Assembly (NCBI GenBank): GCA_022827885.1
Contig: JAJEIP010000137.1
Span: forward strand, 124,001-188,000
DNA: 64,000 nucleotides
Source: Candidatus Poribacteria bacterium
GTDB taxonomy: Bacteria; Poribacteria; WGA-4E; WGA-3G
Direction of reading: 5' to 3'
Each line of letters begins with the position of its first letter. Position 1 is the stretch's first letter. Below the pieces are notes generated by a model that had not been told where the DNA came from, searched no databases, and saw only the letters and a program-made list of their open reading frames with translations. Both the position numbers and the translations under genes were made by a program. This document shows positions 18,036 through 26,597 of the stretch, one piece after another.

Positions 18036-19813
18036 TGAGAAACACAAACACATTACCGAGACGCGCAGTTCTTAGATTAATTTGGCAATTTATACGGATA
18101 GCACCGCTTCCGCTCTGTGTTACCCTTCTGCTCCGTTTAATAAACGCGGGAAATCGCGGTTTTACACCGGTTATCATCGCCGGATTTACGAACGCGTTAG
18201 TAAACGCTGAGGGACTCCTTTTATGGATGGGTCTTTATCTCGTGCTAATGACCTTAGAAATATTAACCGATGTTTTCAATGGTGTAACACAAATGTGGTT
18301 CTCCAATAAGGCTGTGCTACATTTTCAGCAAGATCTTCTGCGTCAAGCTGGACAAACACCCCTGCTCCATTTTTTGGACGCCGACTTTCACGACAACCTG
18401 AGTCGGGCAACGCAAGGCTTCAGTGATCGCGTTGTCAGCTGGTTTCGGAGTGTTGTGGACAATATCTATAGTGTCGCGAGTGTATGCGGACTGTTGGGCG
18501 CAATCTTCATTATCAGTAGTGATATATGGTGTATGGCTGCTTTGCTTGTCAGTTCCTCCATCATTCTCTTCACAAGAAAACCTATTGCCAGACTTGAACT
18601 TGAGCAAGACCGAGCGGCAGCACGTCCCAACCGAGCACAGACAGCGTGGGCGGCTCGACTCTATGAACGTGTCAACAGTCCAGAGGTACGCCTTTTTACA
18701 CTGCAACGTTGGTTACTTTCAAAATGGGAAGACGCGTATCATCAACTCGCTGCAGTGGAAATAGGATCGCTCAAAAGGAAAACCGCCTGGAATGCACTTG
18801 CCAATCTCAGTTCTATCTTCGGATATTGTGTGATCGTTTTCATCGCAGCCCGAGTCGCACATAACGGGGACCCTGAAAAGATCGCCGGTGTCTTCACGGG
18901 TTTAGTTACCGCCGCTGTTGGGTTACAAGGGTTTCTCTCGTATATGGCACGCTCTATGGGGAATCTCGCTGAACAGAGCGGTGTCTTACGTGATCTCGCG
19001 ACGCTGTTTACAACGCAATCCACCAAAGACAGTAGCGTTTCTGATACGACGGAGGAACATAAGGATGCTCCCTCACCCGCCGCAGAAGTGGGAGAGATGA
19101 CAGTCGCCATGAACGATCTCTCGTTCCAATACCCACGCGCAGCGACGCAGACACTCAGGGAGATTACCGCAAAAATCGCACCAGGTGAAACCGTGGCACT
19201 CGTCGGCAAAAATGGTGCTGGAAAGACAACACTCGCAAATATATTGCTCGGTTTATACGCCCCAGATAGCGGAACACTCGCGTTTTCACAAGGTGCTACG
19301 GCTTCCGAAAAACCCACAACCAGTGCTGTCTTTCAAGATTTCACGAAATTCCTGCTCCCTGTTCGGGATAATGTCGGTTTTGCTGACCTGAATCGCATGC
19401 AAGACGACAATCACATGCAGCACGCGCTCGACAGAGCAGGTTCTACTTTCGCACGCGACCTCGATACGTGGCTCGGACATGAGTTCGGTGGACGCGATGT
19501 ATCCGGTGGAGAATGGTTGCGTCTCGCCGTTGCGCGTGGACTTTTCCGACAGAGCCAGTTCGTCGTGTTTGATGAACCCACTGCCGCCATCGACCCGGTC
19601 GCCGAAGTTGAAATGATTCGCGAACTCCTCACCAAAGACGCATCCCGTACCACGCTTGTCATTTCCCATCGACTTGGGGTTGCCCGCCTCTGTGACAGAA
19701 TCCTCGTTTTAGATGAAGGCCAACTCGTTGAAGACGGCACACACGAAGAGTTACTCGCCATGAACGGATTATACGCCGAAATGTGGAACGCACAAGCCTC
19801 ATGGTACGCTTAG
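18035..19813 (+). CDS. ABC exporter half-transporter (permease plus ATPase), subunit 2
   Basis: A 592-residue partner of the preceding gene with the same layout. It has N-terminal membrane helices (VTLLLRLINAGNRG, LLWMGLYLVLMTLEIL) and a C-terminal ATPase with GKNGAGKTT, VSGGEWLRLAVARG and FVVFDEPTAAIDP. I start at ATG 18035, which overlaps the previous TAA; a GTG 12 nt earlier is also in frame. Both halves keep Walker and signature motifs, so both sites look competent. Confidence 0.9.
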   Translation: MRNTNTLPRRAVLRLIWQFIRIAPLPLCVTLLLRLINAGNRGFTPVIIAGFTNALVNAEGLLLWMGLYLVLMTLEILTDVFNGVTQMWFSNKAVLHFQQDLLRQAGQTPLLHFLDADFHDNLSRATQGFSDRVVSWFRSVVDNIYSVASVCGLLGAIFIISSDIWCMAALLVSSSIILFTRKPIARLELEQDRAAARPNRAQTAWAARLYERVNSPEVRLFTLQRWLLSKWEDAYHQLAAVEIGSLKRKTAWNALANLSSIFGYCVIVFIAARVAHNGDPEKIAGVFTGLVTAAVGLQGFLSYMARSMGNLAEQSGVLRDLATLFTTQSTKDSSVSDTTEEHKDAPSPAAEVGEMTVAMNDLSFQYPRAATQTLREITAKIAPGETVALVGKNGAGKTTLANILLGLYAPDSGTLAFSQGATASEKPTTSAVFQDFTKFLLPVRDNVGFADLNRMQDDNHMQHALDRAGSTFARDLDTWLGHEFGGRDVSGGEWLRLAVARGLFRQSQFVVFDEPTAAIDPVAEVEMIRELLTKDASRTTLVISHRLGVARLCDRILVLDEGQLVEDGTHEELLAMNGLYAEMWNAQASWYA

Positions 19814-19908
19814 ACACCCCAATTTAATAACACTTTCCCAACCCGATCAATCCCCAGAACCGCATCCACGATCCCTTCCCCAAGCCTTTCCGATTCAACG
19901 GAAAAAAG

Positions 19909-19939
19909 TGCAACTTTTTCCCGTCCCATTTGTAGTAAC
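19909..19939 (+). promoter_or_regulatory. Candidate ECF sigma promoter (site 2)
   Basis: TGCAAC at 19909 and GTAGTAAC at 19932-19939, identical in block and spacing to site 1. It lies 77 nt before DUF5694 copy 5. Confidence 0.6.
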
Positions 19940-20016
19940 GACAACCTCACTTTTTTTCAGAAAGTTCAGGGGATATAACCCAATCAACCACACAACAGAA
20001 AATAGGAGAAAGTTTT

Positions 20017-20958
20017 ATGAAAGCTTTAGTGAAATGCAAAGTCTATTTAATGATATCGCTTGCCACTGTGTTATTTGCAGTCGGCACAACCGCAATCGGT
20101 GATCAGACAGATGTATCCACAGAAACAACCAATCAGATAGCGAAAAAACCGACAGTCATGATTCTCGGTAGCGTGCACTTGTCGAATCCGGGAGTAGATG
20201 TCTTCAATAGAAAAATGGATGATGTCCTCGCGCCCAAACGCCAACGAGAGATTGAGCAACTCGTTACACAACTTAAGGCGTTTCAACCTACCAAAATAGC
20301 ACTTGAGTCAGATCCTTCTAAGGAAGCTGGATTTAACGCAAACTATCAAGGCTATCTGGAAGGAACATATCAACTCAAACGCGGTGAAAAAGATCAAATC
20401 GGGTTTCGGTTAGCAAAACAGATGGGACACTCGAAGGTGTACTGCGTCGATTATTGGCCAGACGAGCACCCCTTCTTCCCAAACGGTTTTGATACGGATT
20501 TGACGGACTTCCGCAAGTTCGCAAAAATCCACGGTCAAGAGCATCTCCTATCTGTCCCGCCTAAAGGTCAAATCACGAAGGATAAAGATGGCACAACTTG
20601 GATTGAACCTGAAAAATACGAACCGATAATTGATATGTACATACGCCTCAATCAACCCGAATGGAGCCGTTCAAGTCATCAGCAATATCTGCGACTGGCG
20701 CGTATTGGGTTAGACAACGCATATCCCGGTGCGAATTGGATGGCACACTGGTGGTATGATAGAGATCTCAAGATTTTTGTCAACCTAACGCGTATCACCG
20801 AATCTGCCGATGATCGAATACTGCTGGTTATTGGTGCTGGACATATCTTCCAGATTGAGCAGTTTCTTAAGGACTCGGGAGATTACATCGTTGAAAGCCC
20901 GTTGAAATACCTGAGTGCGGACGCTGCAGAGAAACCCGCATCCGAGGAAACCGATTGA
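20017..20958 (+). CDS. Secreted DUF5694 (TraB-like) protein, copy 5
   Basis: A 313-residue exported paralogue, separated from the other four by the ABC exporter pair. It has the shared leader (MKALVKC, then VLFAVGT), GSVHLSNPGVD, IALESD, GHSKVYCVDYWP and VIGAGH. It is nearest to copies 1 and 3 in subtype (VTQLKAF, YQLKRGE). It has its own ECF-type promoter of the same class as the sigma operon, which ties it to that regulon by inference. Stop is TGA. Confidence 0.82.
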   Translation: MKALVKCKVYLMISLATVLFAVGTTAIGDQTDVSTETTNQIAKKPTVMILGSVHLSNPGVDVFNRKMDDVLAPKRQREIEQLVTQLKAFQPTKIALESDPSKEAGFNANYQGYLEGTYQLKRGEKDQIGFRLAKQMGHSKVYCVDYWPDEHPFFPNGFDTDLTDFRKFAKIHGQEHLLSVPPKGQITKDKDGTTWIEPEKYEPIIDMYIRLNQPEWSRSSHQQYLRLARIGLDNAYPGANWMAHWWYDRDLKIFVNLTRITESADDRILLVIGAGHIFQIEQFLKDSGDYIVESPLKYLSADAAEKPASEETD

Positions 20959-21134
20959 GCGACTGATCTATCTAACGCGTGCTTTGCTTGTGTGGGATGT
21001 TGCTGGATGGTCCATGCAACCCTACACAAGTGATGGTAGGTTTCTCTTTTCATAGAGAAGGGCGTGTGGCATTCGCAATGATCCTCTCTACAAAAGGCGC
21101 GAGTCTCCTGAAACTAAAAACCTCATAAAAATAA

Positions 21135-21165
21135 TGCACCCTTTTTGTCTCGAAACCGCGTCATT
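21135..21165 (+). promoter_or_regulatory. Candidate ECF sigma promoter (site 4) in a 377-nt gap
   Basis: TGCACCC at 21135 and CGTC at 21159-21162 (24 nt start to start), followed by ATTAAC. It lies about 170 nt before the MacB-like permease gene. The rest of the 20959-21335 gap shows no gene; it is AT-rich before the permease. Confidence 0.5.
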
Positions 21166-21335
21166 AACAACAGAACTTACGCAAATTAAGCCGATAAAAT
21201 TAAGACAATCTTTTCGCGCCTAAATTGTATCTATAATACTTGAGAAGAAAGAACACTTTTTTACGAATACACAACACCTAAAAAATCTAATCGGGAATCA
21301 GTAAACACAGATTTCACTATAATTTGGAGAATCAA

Positions 21336-22637
21336 ATGCGTATAGTCGAAGCAGTATCCGTCGCAATTTCTGCGATGCGTAGCAACAAAATGCGTTCATT
21401 GCTGACGATGCTCGGTATTATCATCGGCATCGCTTCGGTATTAGCGATGATAGCGATTGGTGATGGTGCCAAGGCGATTGTCCGGCAAGACGCACAAAAG
21501 TTAGGTGGGGCAAATCAGTTCTTTGTGTTCCGGAGTTCGTACAAGCGTGTAAACAATCGCTGGGTCCGTATCCGCAGCAATGAATATCTGAAATATGAAG
21601 ATGTTCTAGCAATTGAGGCGGAGTGTCCAACCGTTAGTGCAGCGACGCCGCAAATCTGGAACTGGGGCGGTGTGCTCATCCAAGCTGCAGGCGGCTCTGA
21701 AGTTCGGGCAGGCTGGAATGGCGTAGATGCCACCTATAACAGTGCAATGGATTGGGACGTTAAAGAGGGACGTTTTATTACGGATGAAGACGTTAAAAAC
21801 GCATCGAAAGTTTGTGTACTTGGAGGTGATGTCGCGACCGCCTTGTTCGGTGATAAATCTCCATTGGGACAAGAAATTAAAATCGCACGCGACAGCGACT
21901 ATTACAACCGGTGGGGGCAAAAAGAGGGTAGACGGTTCACTGAACGCTTTACGGTTGTTGGCACATTCGTGCCGCGCGGTACAAGTCTACGGTTTGGTGT
22001 CAGTTTCGACAACCTCGCCTTTATTCCCATATCTACCATACAAGAACGTTTCACCGGCAATGACCAGATTCCGAACATTACAGTCTATGCACATAGCGTC
22101 AAGGAGGTTCCTAAGGCAGTTGAAGAGGTCAAAACTGTCATTCGGAAACGGCACAAAAACCAAGACGACTTCATCAGAATCTTTGAAATGCACGCCGGTA
22201 TGGCGCAGCTGGAGAAAATTAGTAAAATCATAAAAATTACCTTAGGCAGCATCGCAGGATTTTCGCTACTTGTGGGTGGGATCGGTATTATGAACATGAT
22301 GTTAGTTGCTGTCACCGAACGCACTCGTGAAATTGGACTTCGGAAGGCACTTGGTGCAAAATCTCTGGATATCCTCCTTCAGTTCCTCACAGAGGCAGTG
22401 ATTATGTGTGGTGTCGGCGGTGCCATCGGCGTTGGGTTGGGTATGCTCGCGGGTGAAGGCATGGCACTGCTCGCCGTCAAAATCGTCAGAATTGTTCCCG
22501 AATGGCCAGCGGTTATCTCCTTACAGTGGATACTGATTTCAGTATCCGTCTCAGCGATAATCGGCATCTCCTTTGGTCTGTATCCCGCCCTAAAGGCATC
22601 GTCGCTTACCCCTATTGAGGCACTTCGTAAAGCTTAG
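21336..22637 (+). CDS. MacB/FtsX-type ABC transporter permease
   Basis: A 433-residue permease of the MacB_PCD-FtsX type: an N-terminal membrane helix (MRSLLTMLGIIIGIASVLAMI), a periplasmic domain of about 220 residues, then three C-terminal helices with the conserved VGGIGIMNMMLVAVTERTREIGLRKALGA. It should pair with a separate MacB-type ATPase, but none is adjacent. I start at ATG 21336 with TTGGAGA upstream. It is paralogous to 37832-39097. Confidence 0.9.
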   Translation: MRIVEAVSVAISAMRSNKMRSLLTMLGIIIGIASVLAMIAIGDGAKAIVRQDAQKLGGANQFFVFRSSYKRVNNRWVRIRSNEYLKYEDVLAIEAECPTVSAATPQIWNWGGVLIQAAGGSEVRAGWNGVDATYNSAMDWDVKEGRFITDEDVKNASKVCVLGGDVATALFGDKSPLGQEIKIARDSDYYNRWGQKEGRRFTERFTVVGTFVPRGTSLRFGVSFDNLAFIPISTIQERFTGNDQIPNITVYAHSVKEVPKAVEEVKTVIRKRHKNQDDFIRIFEMHAGMAQLEKISKIIKITLGSIAGFSLLVGGIGIMNMMLVAVTERTREIGLRKALGAKSLDILLQFLTEAVIMCGVGGAIGVGLGMLAGEGMALLAVKIVRIVPEWPAVISLQWILISVSVSAIIGISFGLYPALKASSLTPIEALRKA

Positions 22638-22868
22638 AATTTGGAACGACAAAAATATTTATGGTAAAGCCAAAAAATAAATGGACCTTCCAATAGAGAG
22701 CAAAACGCTCCTTCCCACTGGCGAGGTTTTGCGGTGTACTCGCCTATGAGCGACGTGCATTCCTAACCTCGTCCCTTCACAATATCTCGTTAGTTGTAAA
22801 ATTTACGATAAACCCAAAAACGTAATTTTTTCTTTTTTAACGATTTTCTCACCTCTTTTGCAGAATTA

Positions 22869-22899
22869 TGCACCCTTTTTTTTCTCAGTTCGCGTCACT
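22869..22899 (+). promoter_or_regulatory. Candidate ECF sigma promoter (site 5) in a 365-nt gap
   Basis: TGCACCC at 22869 and CGTC at 22893-22896 (24 nt start to start), 107 nt before the next ABC exporter gene. I see no gene in the rest of 22638-23002. Confidence 0.5.
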
Positions 22900-23002
22900 A
22901 TAGTGTGAGGTAAATTGATAGGGTATCTTTTCACAATTTTGTAACCTTTCAAAGGGAAAAGTACCATAACAGTGACTGTTAGCGTTTAGAGGAGACAAAA
23001 CG

Positions 23003-24763
23003 TTGGAGGCATCGAAAAAGAGAGGGACTTTCGGAAGTGGCGGAATCGCTGTCCGTTTGTTAGGCTATCTCAAATCGTATTGGGGATTAGCCCTTTTGTG
23101 TGTGTTCTTCCGGGGAGGCATGCGCGCGACCTTTTTGGTCAACCCATGGATAGAAGGGCAACTTTTTGACCGTGTCTTTGGTGAGAAAGATGCCGACTTT
23201 CTGCCAATTCTTGTTGCGGGATGGATGGCTATTGCGGTCATCACCTATCTCACAGCGATTGGATCCGAGTATTTTTTGGCAAAGGTCACAGGGCGGACCC
23301 GCAGGGATATGCAACTACAAGTCTATCAACATCTGCGATTCTTACCGTGCCGTTTTTATGATGACCACACAACGGGACAGATTATGGCTTACGTCGATTC
23401 CGATACGGCATCTGCAGCTAAGGGGATTCTGGCGAGCGGATGGCTTATTCTCGCTGGAATTGAATTTGCGATTACCCTAACCGTTGTGTTCTGGGTCAAC
23501 CCATGGTTGGGCATTTTTAGCGTTCCGTTTACCTTCGCTGTGGTCGGTCTCCCAGTTCTCTTCCGAAGACCTGTCCAAAACGCTTCAAAGCAGGTCTTAC
23601 AGGAGCGGGAAAGTATTTCGTCCCGACTCCAAGAAGGCATTGCGGGATCACGGGAGATTAAATCTCTCGGGCATGAGATGCGGGATATGGGGCGCATCCG
23701 CGGTTCAATAGAAACCCTCATTCGTGCGGAAGTCCATCAAAACTTAGTCGGAAGCCTGACAGCGCTCGGTCCCCTCGCTTCTTGGGTGGGCAATCCGCTT
23801 TTCTTTCTCATCGGTGGAAAAATGGTGCTCGACGGGCACATCAGCCTCGGGTTTTTGTGGATGGCAAATCGTTATTTGAATCTGCTTACCGTTCCGCTAT
23901 ATCAAGGGCAGCATGAATATCAAACACTTCTCAGAACCGGCGAAGGCGCGAAACGGATTTTTGCGTTCCTCGACGAAAACCCAACCGAACCGACTGATGG
24001 TATTGAGGACGTTGAATTGAAGGGGCAGGTTCGGTTTGAAGCCGTTCACTTCAGCTATAACGAAAACTCGGAAGTCCTGCAGGACGTCAATTTTAAGGTG
24101 CAGCCGGGTCAAATCGCTGCGCTTGTGGGACCCAGCGGGGCAGGGAAAAGCACAATTCTCAGTCTCATTCCGCGTCTCTATACCCCTACCCAAGGACAAA
24201 TTTGTGTGGATGAACACGATATCGCGACGCTCAATCTGCGTGCCCTGCGTTCCCAGATCGGCACGGTGTTTCAAGACCCATATCTCTTCTCGGGGTCAAT
24301 TGAGGAAAACATCCGAATGGGGGCACGACACCCAGAGCGTGTGGGAGAAGAGGATATTATTGCCGCCGCCACAGCCGCAAACGCCCATGGATTTATCACG
24401 CAGCTCAACGATGGCTACGCCACGGAGATAGGTGAGCGTGGTATCAGACTCTCCGGGGGTGAGCGACAACGGATTGCGATCGCTCGTGTGCTGATGCGGA
24501 ATCCCAAACTTCTCCTTTTAGATGAAGCCACTTCCGCACTCGACTCGGAGACGGAACGGATCGTTACGGAAGCATTGGAGCGGTTGATGCGGGGAAGGAC
24601 TTCCTTCGTGATTGCACACCGATTGTCTACTGTGTTGAATGCCGATGTAATTCTCGCCATGGAGGACGGCAAAATTGTGGAGATAGGCACGCATCAGGAG
24701 TTACTCGCTCACGGCGGACTTTACGCTCGGTTGTATCGTTTACAATTTGCGGCATCCGGATAA
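23003..24763 (+). CDS. MsbA-like ABC exporter (permease plus ATPase)
   Basis: A 586-residue half-transporter likely working as a homodimer. The membrane part has about six helices. The ATPase shows GPSGAGKST, a Q-loop at FQDPYLFSGSIEENI, LSGGERQRIAIARVL and LLLDEATSALDSETE, all canonical for lipid or drug exporters. The start is a TTG at 23003 (MEASKKRG) with GAGGAG 8 nt upstream; no ATG or GTG fits better. An ECF-type promoter lies 107 nt upstream. Confidence 0.92.
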   Translation: MEASKKRGTFGSGGIAVRLLGYLKSYWGLALLCVFFRGGMRATFLVNPWIEGQLFDRVFGEKDADFLPILVAGWMAIAVITYLTAIGSEYFLAKVTGRTRRDMQLQVYQHLRFLPCRFYDDHTTGQIMAYVDSDTASAAKGILASGWLILAGIEFAITLTVVFWVNPWLGIFSVPFTFAVVGLPVLFRRPVQNASKQVLQERESISSRLQEGIAGSREIKSLGHEMRDMGRIRGSIETLIRAEVHQNLVGSLTALGPLASWVGNPLFFLIGGKMVLDGHISLGFLWMANRYLNLLTVPLYQGQHEYQTLLRTGEGAKRIFAFLDENPTEPTDGIEDVELKGQVRFEAVHFSYNENSEVLQDVNFKVQPGQIAALVGPSGAGKSTILSLIPRLYTPTQGQICVDEHDIATLNLRALRSQIGTVFQDPYLFSGSIEENIRMGARHPERVGEEDIIAAATAANAHGFITQLNDGYATEIGERGIRLSGGERQRIAIARVLMRNPKLLLLDEATSALDSETERIVTEALERLMRGRTSFVIAHRLSTVLNADVILAMEDGKIVEIGTHQELLAHGGLYARLYRLQFAASG

Positions 24764-24778
24764 GAAATAGATATTTCA

Positions 24779-24794
24779 AGAGGAGAACTCCTCT
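24779..24794. promoter_or_regulatory. Perfect 16-bp palindrome before the sigma-DnaN gene
   Basis: AGAGGAG, AA, CTCCTCT lies about 50 nt before the sigma-DnaN start and close to an AT-rich -10-like TATAAT (about 24807-24812). It could be an operator or a small hairpin; the sequence alone does not decide. Confidence 0.35.
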
Positions 24795-24846
24795 GATATA
24801 CTGTTATATAATTTCCGTTGATAAATGACTTTTCTGGAGATGTTTG

Positions 24847-26577
24847 GTGAGAAACGATAATACTGTATTGATTCAACGCATCCTCGCAGGTGACGCAACT
24901 GCCTTTGAGCATCTGGTGAGAAAGTATCAGAAACAGGTACACACGCTCGCGTGGCGGAAAATTGGGGATTTCCATATCGCCGAGGATATTACGCAGGAAA
25001 CCTTCCTGCAAGTCTATCAGAAGTTGGAAACCTTGAAGGATCCGACGCGGTTTCCAAGATGGCTTTATGTCATTGCGGATCGCCTCTGTATCGCTTGGCT
25101 CCGAAAAAACCAACGACACACCGAACCGCTGGACGACACTGACCTCTCAACAATAGAGACAGAGGCGTACTCCCAGTATATCGCCACAGAACACGCCAGA
25201 ACTTTCGCTGAAGCGCGACGCGACTTGGTGGAGGCGCTACTTGCGAAGTTAAAGGAGAACAACCGGACAACCATTACCCTTCACTACCTTGAGGGTATGA
25301 CATACGCAGAGATAAGTAACGTTTTGGGTGTATCCGAAAATACGGTTAAGAGTCGTCTCCGCCGTGCCCGGCAACACTTAAGACAGTATAAATTCATGGT
25401 TCCAGCAGCGTTGGACATCACCGTTGAAGCGAAACGTTGCTCCCGAAAACATTTGAACGGAGATTTTGGAATGAAATTAACTTTTCAAAAAGATGACCTT
25501 TTGTACCCCCTACAGATGCTGCAGGGGCTCGCGGGTGAGCAGGATACCTCACCTATGCCATCAAATGTTCTCATTCGTGCGGAAGGGAACACAGTTGAAT
25601 GCATAGCGACGGACATGGAAGTCGGTATCAGGATGAAGGTGGAAGGAACCGTTAGGGAGGAGGGGACAATCACTATCTCCGCCGAAAAATTGGGCGATAT
25701 CGTTGAAGGGTGGCCCGTTGAGAAACCGATAGATTTGGCAACGACGACAGACGGCAGAGTTGAAATCACTTGCGGGAATGACCTTTACAACATCGTCGAG
25801 CTTGCTGATGCGGAATTCCCACAACTCCCGTCTGTTGATGATGAAGCCTTGGCGATTGATGGAGACACCTTACGGTCTGTCCTTCACAAAACTGAATTTG
25901 CTGCATCCACGGATAAAGTTCGGCGGACCTTCCTAAACGGACTCTATTTTAACCTCTTTGAGGACAGAACGGAAGTCGTTGCTACGAATGGGGTACAGCT
26001 CGCCCTTGCCCATTGTGAACCCTTCGGGCTGTCTGAGGATAACGATGGGTTTATCGTCCCGCTCAAAGCCGTCAAGGGTATTGAACGAACGTTCGCTGAT
26101 TCCCCAGAGGTAAGGATTTCACGCGTTGCGAACCAGATTCTTTTTTCGGATGAGCGCACCACGTTGGCGGCGCAGTTGGTAGACGGTGAATATCCGAAGT
26201 ATGAGACACTCTTTCCAGAGGCTCCTAAGATGCGTACAGTTGTGCAGAAAGAGCCGATTTTGCGTGCGACGCGTCAAATTTCAGCGTTTTCGGATCCAAA
26301 ATGCCCTGCAATTTGTTTAGAGATAGATGAACAACAGATTCGGATTTCGCCGAGGGATTCTGACCCGGATGAGAAGCATGAAACGTTAGCGGTGGAGTCC
26401 AGCACAGGAAGCATCCGTATCGGTTTTGATGCCCGGATACTGATAGAGGCACTCACGCACATTGGAACGGAGTCCTTGGTCCTGGAGTTCACCGGTGAGT
26501 TGAAACCTGTCATTTTTAAACCGATTGGTGAGGAAGGACATATCTGCCTCATCATGCCGATGCTCTTGGAATCGTAA
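24847..26577 (+). CDS. ECF sigma factor fused to a complete DNA polymerase III sliding clamp (DnaN)
   Basis: A 576-residue chimera. Residues 1-180 are an ECF sigma: region 2 (FEHLVRKYQKQVHTLAWRK, then AEDITQETFLQVYQKL) and region 4 (LHYLEGMTYAEISNVLG, ENTVKSRLRRARQHL). After a linker of about 30 residues, residues 209-576 form a full-length beta clamp (368 residues against 366 in E. coli), with TISAEKLGDIVEGWP, VVATNGVQLALAHCE, GEYPKYETLFPEAP and a terminal LIMPMLL. Met209 (ATG 25471) has GGAG 8 nt upstream, so a stand-alone clamp may also be made. I start at GTG 24847 (GGAG 7 nt away). Two ABC-2 permease genes follow. Confidence 0.92.
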   Translation: MRNDNTVLIQRILAGDATAFEHLVRKYQKQVHTLAWRKIGDFHIAEDITQETFLQVYQKLETLKDPTRFPRWLYVIADRLCIAWLRKNQRHTEPLDDTDLSTIETEAYSQYIATEHARTFAEARRDLVEALLAKLKENNRTTITLHYLEGMTYAEISNVLGVSENTVKSRLRRARQHLRQYKFMVPAALDITVEAKRCSRKHLNGDFGMKLTFQKDDLLYPLQMLQGLAGEQDTSPMPSNVLIRAEGNTVECIATDMEVGIRMKVEGTVREEGTITISAEKLGDIVEGWPVEKPIDLATTTDGRVEITCGNDLYNIVELADAEFPQLPSVDDEALAIDGDTLRSVLHKTEFAASTDKVRRTFLNGLYFNLFEDRTEVVATNGVQLALAHCEPFGLSEDNDGFIVPLKAVKGIERTFADSPEVRISRVANQILFSDERTTLAAQLVDGEYPKYETLFPEAPKMRTVVQKEPILRATRQISAFSDPKCPAICLEIDEQQIRISPRDSDPDEKHETLAVESSTGSIRIGFDARILIEALTHIGTESLVLEFTGELKPVIFKPIGEEGHICLIMPMLLES

Positions 26578-26597
26578 ACATCTCCTAAGGAAAAACG

